Shown here piece after piece: positions 17,479 to 24,999 of a stretch of DNA of 64,000 bases (within the stretch, counting starts at the first letter, position 1; the number at the start of each line of letters is the position of its first letter). Below the pieces are notes generated by a model, which ran no database searches, had not been told where the DNA came from, and worked only from the letters and a program-made list of their open reading frames with translations. The stretch is from Candidatus Caldisaccharidevorator malaysiensis. GTDB lineage: Bacteria; Armatimonadota; Fervidibacteria; Fervidibacterales; Fervidibacteraceae. The stretch covers positions 1 to 64,000 of the forward strand of contig JANXBO010000001.1 of the NCBI GenBank assembly GCA_025057575.1. Direction: 5' to 3'. The position numbers and the translations under genes were made by a program.

Positions 17479-18079
17479 TGGCCCTCTCCCTTTCTGTCTC
17501 AATCAAGCGCTCTTCCGTTATGATAATATCCACCAAAGCATCTTGATCTTCTGCGGGAATTTCAGAGAAGATCTGAACCTCGTAAGCGACCGCGATCCTT
17601 AAGCAATCAGGTCTCAACAATGGCAAAAAGCGATCGTAAAAGCCCAATCCTCTGCCCAATCGGACTCCCTTTGGGTCAAAGGCTCTCCCAGGAACGATGA
17701 CAGTGTCAAGAGCCTTAAGCGGCACAGTCGGACACCAGGGTGACGGCTGCCTGATCCCCAAAAAACCAGGCTCAATATCCGCATCAAGGTTGGTGATCTT
17801 CTTCATCTCCAAAAATGGCTTCTCAGGTGGAATTCGCGGGAGAGCAACCGTCATCCCCCGCTGCAAACACCAGACGATCAGGGGCACGATGTCCGGCTCG
17901 TCCGCCAGTGGGTAATAAAGACCGATGGCAACGATGCAACGGTTCATTAAAAACTGTTGGGTGCGGCGGACGATGGAGCGAGCACGCTGGGCTTTCTCCT
18001 CTGGCCGCATTTTTGACAAACGCTGCCGGACGATCAGCCTAATCTGATGCTTTTCCAGAGTCTTGTCGGACGGCACCAT
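17462..18079 (-). CDS. 5-formyltetrahydrofolate cyclo-ligase
   Basis: 205 residues from ATG 18079; a frame continues upstream to 18172 but that part lacks family similarity and would cover the rpmH promoter region. The N-terminus IRLIVRQRLSKM matches the usual LR..L...R. The C-terminal active-site stretch FDPKGVRLGRGLGFYDRFL is diagnostic (GxGxGxYD). The enzyme converts 5-formyl-THF to 5,10-methenyl-THF using ATP. It is transcribed divergently from rpmH/rnpA. Confidence 0.92.
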   Translation of the reverse strand: MVPSDKTLEKHQIRLIVRQRLSKMRPEEKAQRARSIVRRTQQFLMNRCIVAIGLYYPLADEPDIVPLIVWCLQRGMTVALPRIPPEKPFLEMKKITNLDADIEPGFLGIRQPSPWCPTVPLKALDTVIVPGRAFDPKGVRLGRGLGFYDRFLPLLRPDCLRIAVAYEVQIFSEIPAEDQDALVDIIITEERLIETERERANETGD

Positions 18080-18091
18080 TGTCTCGGACGC

Positions 18092-18097
18092 TATAAT
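18092..18097 (+). promoter_or_regulatory. Candidate -10 box for the rpmH/rnpA operon
   Basis: A perfect TATAAT lies between the divergent cyclo-ligase and rpmH/rnpA genes. No good TTGACA stands 16-18 bases upstream (GACGGC is there). A start near 18105 would give a leader of about 68 bases to the rnpA ATG and about 96 to the rpmH TTG. Confidence 0.5.
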
Positions 18098-18172
18098 AGC
18101 ATTGAGACGGTTCAGCAAGCCATAGGTCTTTGGAACGGAACCTATTTCTGACCAGAAAACGGCTGTGTTCAA

Positions 18173-18745
18173 ATGAATTCAGAAGCGAGGGGGAAAGAAG
18201 TTGGCGAAATCGCTGCAGGGACGGACCTACCGTCCGAAGTTACGGAAGCGAAAGAAGACCCACGGGTTTCGGGCGAGAATGGCAACGAAGAGCGGACGCA
18301 GAGTGCTCCGAAACCGAAGGATCAAGGGTCGCTGGCGACTGACCGTGTAAAACGACGGACCCGCAAGGACTTTGGGTTACCGAAAGAAGAACGCCTTCGC
18401 CTCGCTTCGGAGTTAGAGCGGGTCGTGAAAGAAGGTCGGCGATTCCGAGAAGGTGTGCTGACGGCGATCGTTTTGAAGACCGATGAGCCGGTCAGAAAAG
18501 TCGCCTTCAGTGTCGGTCGGAAAGTTTCTCGGAAAGCGACTTGTCGCAACAAGGTCCGTCGGTGGCTTCGGGAGGCGTACCGGACCCTTAAACCTCACTG
18601 GCGGTCGGGCTTTTGGACCTTGTTGGTAGCCCATCCAGGTGCCGACGCATCAAACTTTTGGGAAATCCGCCAGTGCCTTCAGCGATTAGCCATAAGAGCC
18701 GGTCTGGCGACTGATAACAGCAGTGGGAACAGGGAGAAACCTTAG
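18173..18745 (+). CDS. rnpA: Ribonuclease P protein component, N-terminally extended, with rpmH embedded out of frame
   Basis: 190 residues against the usual 105-125. The RnpA core starts near residue 68 ([12 protein letters not shown]) and contains the RNR signature region [27 protein letters not shown]. The protein binds the RNase P RNA and helps remove 5' leaders from pre-tRNA. The frame has a TGA at 18149-18151 and then only one standard start, ATG 18173. No ATG, GTG or TTG occurs between there and a GTG that already lies inside the conserved core. The first 59 or so codons therefore overlap rpmH in another reading frame, as described for Thermus. The extension is charged and looks disordered. 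No Shine-Dalgarno is visible before 18173. The stop is three bases before the yidD-yidC start. Confidence 0.9.
   Translation: MNSEARGKEVGEIAAGTDLPSEVTEAKEDPRVSGENGNEERTQSAPKPKDQGSLATDRVKRRTRKDFGLPKEERLRLASELERVVKEGRRFREGVLTAIVLKTDEPVRKVAFSVGRKVSRKATCRNKVRRWLREAYRTLKPHWRSGFWTLLVAHPGADASNFWEIRQCLQRLAIRAGLATDNSSGNREKP
18201..18350 (+). CDS. rpmH: 50S ribosomal protein L34
   Basis: 49 residues, found by reading the frame one base shifted from rnpA. The protein contains [17 protein letters not shown] and ends KGRWRLTV, the L34 core and a Thermus-like tail. It starts at TTG 18201, the only possible start in the frame (TGA at 18174-18176), behind GAGGGGG at 18187-18193. The whole gene lies inside the 5' part of rnpA. 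L34 is a small basic protein that binds 23S rRNA. Linking L34 and RNase P protein synthesis on one stretch would couple ribosome and tRNA processing supply. Confidence 0.95.
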   Translation: MAKSLQGRTYRPKLRKRKKTHGFRARMATKSGRRVLRNRRIKGRWRLTV

Positions 18746-18748
18746 AAG

Positions 18749-20302
18749 ATGGCAGGTAGTATGCTGATCGTTCTCATTCGGCTTTATCAGAGATTTTTAT
18801 CCCCCCTTCTACCACCTTCTTGTCGGTTTCAGCCGACCTGTTCGGATTACGCCATTCAGGCGATTGAAAGGTTTGGAGCGCTGCGGGGCATCTGGCTGTT
18901 CTTAAAAAGAATCAGCCGCTGCCACCCCTTCAACGAGGGGGGATTGGACCCAGTTCCGGAGCAGTGGACCGGTTGGCGACTTGCCGTTATCTACGGATGT
19001 GTGCTGTTTTTCTCCCAGTGGTCAATCGGGCAAGTTACGGACTGGAAGTCGGCAACTCTGGAAGAACTGTTGACACCTCCAAAAGCGGACACGGTCGCCT
19101 TGGACATCGTTAATGAACTCAGGGCGATTCTGTCTTCCGAATCAGAAAGCAGAACGGCATTGGAAAGAACTCGTCTCTATTTGCGTCTCGCCGTTGCCCA
19201 CCACTTCCTTAAGCAAATGGACGAGGCGAGGGAAGCCATTGCTCAAGCGGTAAAGGCAGGCGAGCCAGCCGTTCAGTCGCTGATCCGATACCGAACCAAC
19301 TCTGGTCAGCCTGATGCCCTGATCGGGGAACTGGTCCAAACGGTAGAGGCGTCCATCGCTGCGGGCTACCTGGGTGCCCAAATCGCCCTTTTCAGTGACG
19401 GAGCGGGTTCCAAGGCTTACATTAAAGCCCTTGAGGCAATAGAGCATCTTATCCCCAAAACGAAGAACCCCAAAGCACCCGCCGTTCGCCTTTTTTTCTG
19501 GGATCCCAAGAGAAAGGAAGTAATGGGCACCGACGCCTATGCTTTGGTCAGCGAAGCGCTGGACAAGGAATACCGTAAGGGTTGGAACTATCACCTTTTT
19601 GACGGATTGGTCAAACTGTGCGGGGCAGATCCAGCCTTTAGCCACGGGCTCGCTGTTATCCTGCTGGGCTTACTGATCCGGCTCCTGATGCATCCTTTAA
19701 CGAGACGCGCGATGAAGTCTACGTGGAAGATGGCGGCACTGCAACCCGCCCTTCAGGAACTTCAAGAGAAATATAGAGACTCTCCCCAGAAACTTCATTC
19801 CGAGATGATGAAACTGTATAGAGCACACGGTGTTAGTCCCCTCGGAGGTTGCCTGCCCCTGCTGATTCAGATGCCTTTTTTGATTTGGGTTTATTATGGA
19901 GTTGTTCACTATCGGTTTCAGTTCGCAAAGGCAAAGTTCTTGTGGATTAGCAATCTCGCCCTACCCGATTATCCCCTTTTTGCCCTTTATTTAGCCAGTT
20001 ACTTTGTCTCCACCTGGTTTTTCACGACGCCTACAAGCGATCCCACCCAGAAACAGCAACAAATGATGATGAATGTCATGTTCTTAGTAATGTTCGCCCT
20101 TTTCTTTTCTGGTTTCCCATCGGCTTTCATCCTTTACTGGTTCTCTTCACAAGTTTTCTCCATCCTTGAAAACCTGTATCTCAAGACCCAGTTCAAAGGT
20201 GACCTGTTGCCCGTCCGGGTCGTAGCACCGAGCGAAGATCAGCCCAATTCATCAGAGGGCAAGAAAAAGCAGCCAAAGAAGAAAGCCAAGTCGGCAAAGT
20301 AG
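18749..20302 (+). CDS. yidC: YidD-YidC fusion: membrane protein insertion efficiency factor joined to membrane insertase
   Basis: 517 residues. Residues 1 to about 75 are a complete Yid[21 protein letters not shown], then [14 protein letters not shown] transmembrane segment follows ([19 protein letters not shown]). Next is a helical stretch of about 190 residues with TPR-like repeats ([20 protein letters not shown]) in place of the beta-sandwich of Gram-negative YidC. From about residue 290 comes the YidC core: [20 protein letters not shown] with the groove Arg, [18 protein letters not shown], and later helices. A Lys-rich tail ([14 protein letters not shown]) may bind ribosomes. YidC inserts and folds inner-membrane proteins. 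No stop or start separates the two parts. Confidence 0.93.
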   Translation: MAGSMLIVLIRLYQRFLSPLLPPSCRFQPTCSDYAIQAIERFGALRGIWLFLKRISRCHPFNEGGLDPVPEQWTGWRLAVIYGCVLFFSQWSIGQVTDWKSATLEELLTPPKADTVALDIVNELRAILSSESESRTALERTRLYLRLAVAHHFLKQMDEAREAIAQAVKAGEPAVQSLIRYRTNSGQPDALIGELVQTVEASIAAGYLGAQIALFSDGAGSKAYIKALEAIEHLIPKTKNPKAPAVRLFFWDPKRKEVMGTDAYALVSEALDKEYRKGWNYHLFDGLVKLCGADPAFSHGLAVILLGLLIRLLMHPLTRRAMKSTWKMAALQPALQELQEKYRDSPQKLHSEMMKLYRAHGVSPLGGCLPLLIQMPFLIWVYYGVVHYRFQFAKAKFLWISNLALPDYPLFALYLASYFVSTWFFTTPTSDPTQKQQQMMMNVMFLVMFALFFSGFPSAFILYWFSSQVFSILENLYLKTQFKGDLLPVRVVAPSEDQPNSSEGKKKQPKKKAKSAK

Positions 20303-20313
20303 GGGGGCACACA

Positions 20314-21042
20314 ATGAAGTCATTGGAGGCAACGGGAAAGACGGTCCAAGAAGCAATTGATAAAGGGTTGGCGACACTGGGGGTGAGTCGGGAACAGGTA
20401 GAGATTGAAGTCGTCAGCGAAGGAACGACCCGATTTCTGGGGGTTGGTGGTGAGCCGGCTCGGGTTCGGCTCACCGTCAAACTTTCTCCGGCAGCCTTCG
20501 TGAAAGAGTTCACCGAGAAAATTATTGCTCTGGCAGGTTGGGATCTTAAGGTTCATAACCCCGTTGAGGGGGAAGGGGAAATCTACTTGAATATGGAGGG
20601 CATCGATGCCGGACTGGTCATCGGTCCGAAGGGAGAGACCTTGGATGCATTTCAGACGATCGTCCAGTCCGCGCTCTTTCGGCAATACCAGATTCCAACA
20701 AAAGTCGTTTTAGACGCTGCCAACTATCGGGAGAAACGACGGGGTCAGGTCATTCAGATGGCTCTGGAAGCCGCTGACAAAGCGCGAACGCAGAAGCGCC
20801 TGGTGCGGCTGAGAAATCTGAGTGCTGCCGAACGGAGGGTGGTCCACCTAACCCTCCAATCCGATCCAACGGTAACGACCTTTAGTGAGGGGGAAGGGGA
20901 TGAACGGGTGGTCGTCGTCGCACCCGCCGAGTCCCGCCAGCGGCAACGCCCCAATCAGATTTCTTCGGGAACAGCCACTCCCAACCGAATGAAACCGCGC
21001 CCACCAAAGGCGTCAGGATCATCGGATCGGGTGATTGAGTGA
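20314..21042 (+). CDS. jag: Jag/KhpB RNA-binding protein (Jag_N, KH and R3H domains)
   Basis: 242 residues. The Jag_N domain covers about 1-55 (MKSLEATGKTVQEAIDKGL ... TRFLGVGGEPARV). A KH domain follows with the GPKG loop in GLVIGPKGETLDAFQ. An R3H domain has AAERRVVHLTL (RxxxH). The Pro/Arg-rich C-terminus is probably disordered. KhpB binds RNA, works with KhpA in Firmicutes and affects cell size and envelope; its place after yidC is conserved widely. Its stop overlaps the trpF start (GTGA). Confidence 0.93.
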   Translation: MKSLEATGKTVQEAIDKGLATLGVSREQVEIEVVSEGTTRFLGVGGEPARVRLTVKLSPAAFVKEFTEKIIALAGWDLKVHNPVEGEGEIYLNMEGIDAGLVIGPKGETLDAFQTIVQSALFRQYQIPTKVVLDAANYREKRRGQVIQMALEAADKARTQKRLVRLRNLSAAERRVVHLTLQSDPTVTTFSEGEGDERVVVVAPAESRQRQRPNQISSGTATPNRMKPRPPKASGSSDRVIE

Positions 21043-21707
21043 CGGTCCAGGTCAAGATTTGCGGTCTGACCCGACGGGAGGACGTCCTCTTCGCCGTCCG
21101 CTTCGGGGCTGATTTCGTCGGCGTCGTCGTGGGCGCGCCGGACTCCCCCCGAAACCGTGCCGAAAGGGAGGCGCGCCTGTTGATCCAAACATCGTCAGTG
21201 CCCGTTGTTTTGGTGACCCGACGGCATCCCGTTCCTCGGATTCAGGATTTGGTGCGTCAATGTCAGCCGGCAATTCTTCAAATTCATACCGTGCCCGATC
21301 TTGCATACACAGCCGAACTGGTGAAGGCGTTGCCCTGCCCTGTTTGGGCTGCCGTTCCCATGCCGCCTGTCGGAAAGGCGGGTGAAGAAGGGTCCAACAA
21401 TCTCCTTTCAATCGCTCAGGGGCTTGCGGCTGCGGGCTGCCAGGCTCTGGTCCTGGACACTAAGACTTCCAAACATTTTGGTGGCGGCGGGGTCGTGGGC
21501 GACTGGCAGTTTGCGAGGAGGATCATTGAAAAGGTCAGCATCCCCTGCCTTTTAGCAGGAGGGTTGACTGCTGACACCGTCGCCGAGGCGGTCCGCACTG
21601 CCCGACCCTGGGGTGTTGATGTTTCCAGTGGAGTGGAATTGAAACTTGGAATCAAGTCGCCTGAACTTATCCGGCGGTTCATCCAAGAGGCAAAAGGAGC
21701 CAGTTAA
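21039..21707 (+). CDS. trpF: Phosphoribosylanthranilate isomerase
   Basis: 222 residues of a TIM barrel. The N-terminus VKICGLTRREDVLFAV carries the catalytic Cys, VLDTKTSKHFGGGG has the catalytic Asp and a phosphate-side loop, and LLAGGLTADTVAEAV is the final phosphate motif. It performs the Amadori step of tryptophan synthesis. GTG 21039 overlaps the jag stop by four bases, so it is translated with the rnpA-yidDC-jag operon. No other trp genes are nearby. Confidence 0.9.
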   Translation: MTVQVKICGLTRREDVLFAVRFGADFVGVVVGAPDSPRNRAEREARLLIQTSSVPVVLVTRRHPVPRIQDLVRQCQPAILQIHTVPDLAYTAELVKALPCPVWAAVPMPPVGKAGEEGSNNLLSIAQGLAAAGCQALVLDTKTSKHFGGGGVVGDWQFARRIIEKVSIPCLLAGGLTADTVAEAVRTARPWGVDVSSGVELKLGIKSPELIRRFIQEAKGAS

Positions 21708-21757
21708 GAAACCGGTTTTCAGGACGGGATCGGTGATCGGAAGGTGGCAGGTTCGTG

Positions 21758-23089
21758 CTACAATCGCCGCTTCGCCAAAAAATAGTGGTCAACGAGGGCT
21801 CCCCAAATTTTTTCCGGTGTCGCGTCTAAAACCGCTACTCCCCTTTCTTTGAGAAAGGCAACCGCTCGCATTCGCTCCTGCATCAGTGCGATGGCAGCAG
21901 CGCATCGGAACAGGTCTTCTTCTGTTTGGGGCACCTTCTTGAGAACGTCCTGATATTCAAAGTCGCTCACTGCCACCAGTAATACATAGTGCTTTTCTGC
22001 AAGGAGACCACAGTAAGAGAGCAGCGCTTCAGAGGTGTCGGGATCCGTCAGGTCGCTGAAGACTATGAAAAAAGATCGTCTGGTAACTTGATTGCCGATA
22101 AAGGTGAACGCCCTTTGGTAGTCCGCTTCTACAAATCGGGGCTCAACTTGACGAAGGACCCTCAAACAGGCTTCCCATTGCGGAAGACCTCTTCGGGGGC
22201 TCAACCAGCGGTCTATGGTTTGGGAAAAGACCATCAGACCAATCTTGTCGTCCAGATGCCTTGCCAGGTAGAGAAGAAACGCACACGCATTGACGGCGTG
22301 GTCCAGTTTCGTCGCCCCATTGAGCCGGGTCGCCATCACTCGCCCTGAATCCACAAGAGCAATGACATTCTGACCCCGCTCCCACTGGAACTCCTTGCTG
22401 ACCAGCCGTCCCCGCCGAGCCGTCGCATTCCAATCTATCCAGCGGGGGTCGTCGTCCGGACAGTAATCTCTTAAGGACGCGAATTCCGTTCCTGCGCCTC
22501 GCAACGGGTAGGGTCGCGATCCAAATTGGCTCATTTGCATCTTCTTCATTACTAACTCAAACTTCCTCGCCTCGGCTAAGTTGGGCAAGACAGAAAAGGT
22601 TTGGTCTTGGCGCATTGTCGTAAAGGCTTGAACGAGCCCCAGGGAACTGGTCAGAGCAACGACGATGATCGTCCAAGTAAAATCGCCCCGCCTCTTCGGA
22701 ATCACCGAATAAGAGACGACCTTGCGAAAGTAGGGACCAATCCGTGTCTTGAGAATCGGGCGAAGATGATCCTGACTTTTGCCCTGTGTTTCCCAGTCCA
22801 GGGCGTCGGGCACATCGTCTTTAATGAGCACGGAAGCCGGTAGAAAGGTTGGATTGCTGATAAGGATCTGAACGGTCTGGGCAGTCCCCAGTTCCAGGAC
22901 CTGGGGACCTTTTCTTTCCACGCGAAGATGCTGGAGAAGCCAGCGGGTCACCGCAATGTCCACAACCGTTGCGGTTCCCAGGATGACGACATAACCAATT
23001 GGTAGGTAAAGCCATCCAGAAAGCCATAAGAACGCGCCTAGTGCGGAAAGGAAAATGAGGCGAAAGGTCGGTCGCATCCCGATCCGCAT
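21758..23089 (-). CDS. DUF58 domain-containing protein
   Basis: 443 residues. Two membrane helices span residues 8-48 (FLSALGAFLWLSGWLYLPIG, then VVILGTATVVDIAV). The DUF58 signature sits near residue 205: FASLRDYCPDDDPRWIDWNA, followed by VIALVDSGRVM, where a VWA-like MIDAS is weak (DSGR rather than DxSxS). DUF58 proteins usually accompany MoxR ATPases and VWA proteins in assembly or stress functions. Here the VWA gene precedes it by 14 bases, while a MoxR gene lies at 57445. Confidence 0.9.
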   Translation of the reverse strand: MRIGMRPTFRLIFLSALGAFLWLSGWLYLPIGYVVILGTATVVDIAVTRWLLQHLRVERKGPQVLELGTAQTVQILISNPTFLPASVLIKDDVPDALDWETQGKSQDHLRPILKTRIGPYFRKVVSYSVIPKRRGDFTWTIIVVALTSSLGLVQAFTTMRQDQTFSVLPNLAEARKFELVMKKMQMSQFGSRPYPLRGAGTEFASLRDYCPDDDPRWIDWNATARRGRLVSKEFQWERGQNVIALVDSGRVMATRLNGATKLDHAVNACAFLLYLARHLDDKIGLMVFSQTIDRWLSPRRGLPQWEACLRVLRQVEPRFVEADYQRAFTFIGNQVTRRSFFIVFSDLTDPDTSEALLSYCGLLAEKHYVLLVAVSDFEYQDVLKKVPQTEEDLFRCAAAIALMQERMRAVAFLKERGVAVLDATPEKIWGALVDHYFLAKRRL

Positions 23090-23103
23090 CTGATTTCTGA
23101 TCT

Positions 23104-24459
23104 TCAGGGAGGAGTGAGCCGCCGGGTTTGGTAACGAATCTTTTTGGTCTCCTCCGAGGGAGCCGAACCAGTGCGCTGAAGGGATTCCGCCATCTGCTGC
23201 ACTTCCTGTGCCTGACGGTCTTTGCCCAAATTTAAGAGCCGAGTCGCCGCTGCCTGAAGTTTTCTGGTCGCGCCCTCTACCTCTCCCCTCTGAAGGTCTC
23301 TGAGGGCTCTGGTTTGCAGGTCAGCAGCCGTGACCGCTTCCATCGCCCGAAGGACCTCTAAAGATCGTGCCGCTAACCGCGTCGGGTCGGTGGTATAGGA
23401 AACAACGATATCCACCGGCTGGCTGGTCTGTTGACCATAACGATCCCGCCATTCAAGAGCGATTTGGGCTAATCGGAAGGTGCCCTCTTTGCGTGGGGGC
23501 GCCAGGAGTTCCAACAGGAGTTGGACTTCCTCACCAGCACCCAGATCGCCCAAATTGGCAGCAAAAGTTCGTTCCCCGTGGCTGACGAACGGCAAGGATG
23601 CAACCACGGGACGCACTTTCCAACCTCGTCGGATCTCCACGCCCTGCGTCACTTTCAGAAGCAAGTGGGCACGAGCCAGACTGGCTTTGCGGACTTCCTC
23701 AAATTCTTTCGCCAGCACTTGAGGGATCTCATTGATCGTCGGTGCCCATTCCGCATTGCCACCGGTTTCGTCCGCAATGCTGACCATCAAGTCATCGTTG
23801 AATTGGGCACCTAATCCGACGGTAGAGATGCCAATCCCTTGCTCCGACGCCTTGGCGACGACCACCCGGCAGTCTGATTCGTCCTCGGCAAATCCGTCCG
23901 TCAAGATGACCCACCGATCCACAATGCCTGCCCGGTCAAGGGAACTGACCTGTCGCAACGCTTCCGAAAGAGCCGGTGCCAGCCTTGTTTCTCTCCCCAG
24001 TTCCAGCCTCTCTAACTGATCCAGTTGCGACAAGATTGCCCGTCGTTCTCGGGACGCCGTCAACGGTATGACCGTCCGTGCTTGAGTGGCGAAGGCGACA
24101 AGAAAGAATTGGTCGTTAGGTCCCAATCGTTCAACGATCTGCCGAAGGGCTTCTTTGACCGAATCAATGGCTCGGGGTGCTTGAGAAAGTTCGGGGGGAG
24201 GGGCTCCCAAAATTTCCCACACGCCCACGCCGTCCCGTCTCCCTTGCCGCAACTTACCTTCCGCCTGGAGCCGCTCAAAAACCTCTTGACTGACGATGGG
24301 GATGAGCATGCTTTCGCTCTTATCCACCACGATGCCGAGCCTTAAGGGCAATGGGCTCCCCTTTCCGACCTTAATCGTTGCCAGCACGCCGACGAGGCGG
24401 ATCGGGGCTTCTGCCGGTAGAAAAGGAGTGCCGATCTGAATGTCTATTTTAACAGACAT
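23104..24459 (-). CDS. VWA domain-containing protein
   Basis: 451 residues. The von Willebrand A domain carries an intact MIDAS: LGIVVDKSESM (DxSxS) near residue 47, GRETRLAPAL for the Thr position, and WVILTDGFAEDE. After it come a beta-rich domain and a helical C-terminus (LEVLRAMEAVTAADLQTRAL), similar to Ca-activated chloride channel-type bacterial proteins. There is no signal peptide, so it is probably cytosolic or peripheral to the DUF58 membrane protein encoded next to it. ATG at 24459. Confidence 0.88.
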   Translation of the reverse strand: MSVKIDIQIGTPFLPAEAPIRLVGVLATIKVGKGSPLPLRLGIVVDKSESMLIPIVSQEVFERLQAEGKLRQGRRDGVGVWEILGAPPPELSQAPRAIDSVKEALRQIVERLGPNDQFFLVAFATQARTVIPLTASRERRAILSQLDQLERLELGRETRLAPALSEALRQVSSLDRAGIVDRWVILTDGFAEDESDCRVVVAKASEQGIGISTVGLGAQFNDDLMVSIADETGGNAEWAPTINEIPQVLAKEFEEVRKASLARAHLLLKVTQGVEIRRGWKVRPVVASLPFVSHGERTFAANLGDLGAGEEVQLLLELLAPPRKEGTFRLAQIALEWRDRYGQQTSQPVDIVVSYTTDPTRLAARSLEVLRAMEAVTAADLQTRALRDLQRGEVEGATRKLQAAATRLLNLGKDRQAQEVQQMAESLQRTGSAPSEETKKIRYQTRRLTPP

Positions 24460-24551
24460 ACCTTTTTAATTTTGGCGTTTCAACCGGCTCCTATAGGCAA
24501 CTCCGGCTCATACTTTGTTCCGTAGTCGTCGGAAAAGAGGAGGGGCTATTA

Positions 24552-24953
24552 GTGAGCTCCTTTGGTGCAGGGATATGGGGAATTCTTCTCTATGCTCTTA
24601 TTCTCATCGCTGGTGCCGTTACCGGTTACCGCAAGGCAAAAAGCAAGGCATCTCTTTGGACGGGATTGGTCTGCTCCGGTCTGTTGATCCTTGCCTTCGT
24701 TTACGCTGTGATTGGGCAGACTGCCCTTGGGACTGAGGTCGCTCTCCTGACGGCAGGAGTGCCTTTTCTTTCTGAGAACAGTGCCGTTGCCCTTCTTTTA
24801 GCCACGTTCATTTCCGTCTTTCTGGTCGCCCTTTTCGGCATCCGATGGTTCCGGACCAGGAAAATGGTTCCTGCCGGCTTATTTTTCTTGATTAACAGCG
24901 TCGCCCTCGCTTTTTTCCTGATCTCCCTGCAAGGTGCCCTTTCGCCGGAATAA
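24552..24953 (+). CDS. TMEM14/UPF0136-like small membrane protein
   Basis: 133 residues with four hydrophobic segments. The motif AGAVTGYRKAKSKASLWTGL followed by a short-chain Gly/Ser helix resembles the TMEM14 family (GYxKAxSxxSL). Bacterial members are uncharacterised. The start is GTG 24552 after GAGGAGGGG. The downstream gene is convergent. Confidence 0.75.
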   Translation: MSSFGAGIWGILLYALILIAGAVTGYRKAKSKASLWTGLVCSGLLILAFVYAVIGQTALGTEVALLTAGVPFLSENSAVALLLATFISVFLVALFGIRWFRTRKMVPAGLFFLINSVALAFFLISLQGALSPE

Positions 24954-24968
24954 AGACCCTTCCAGCGG

Positions 24969-24999
24969 TCAAAGAACACATTCTTGCTTGCTTCTTTGA
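24969..24999. terminator. Possible bidirectional hairpin between convergent genes
   Basis: TCAAAGAA at 24969-24976 pairs with TTCTTTGA at 24992-24999 around a 15-base loop. There is no U-run, so it is only a candidate transcription stop between the TMEM14-like gene and the xylanase. Confidence 0.3.

Noticed and set aside
18080-18172. Longer cyclo-ligase N-terminus starting at 18172
   Set aside because: The added residues lie over the TATAAT of rpmH and family similarity begins only after Met at 18079.
18173-18350. Treating the N-terminal extension of RnpA as an artefact and starting the gene after rpmH
   Set aside because: No ATG, GTG or TTG is available in frame between 18173 and the conserved core.
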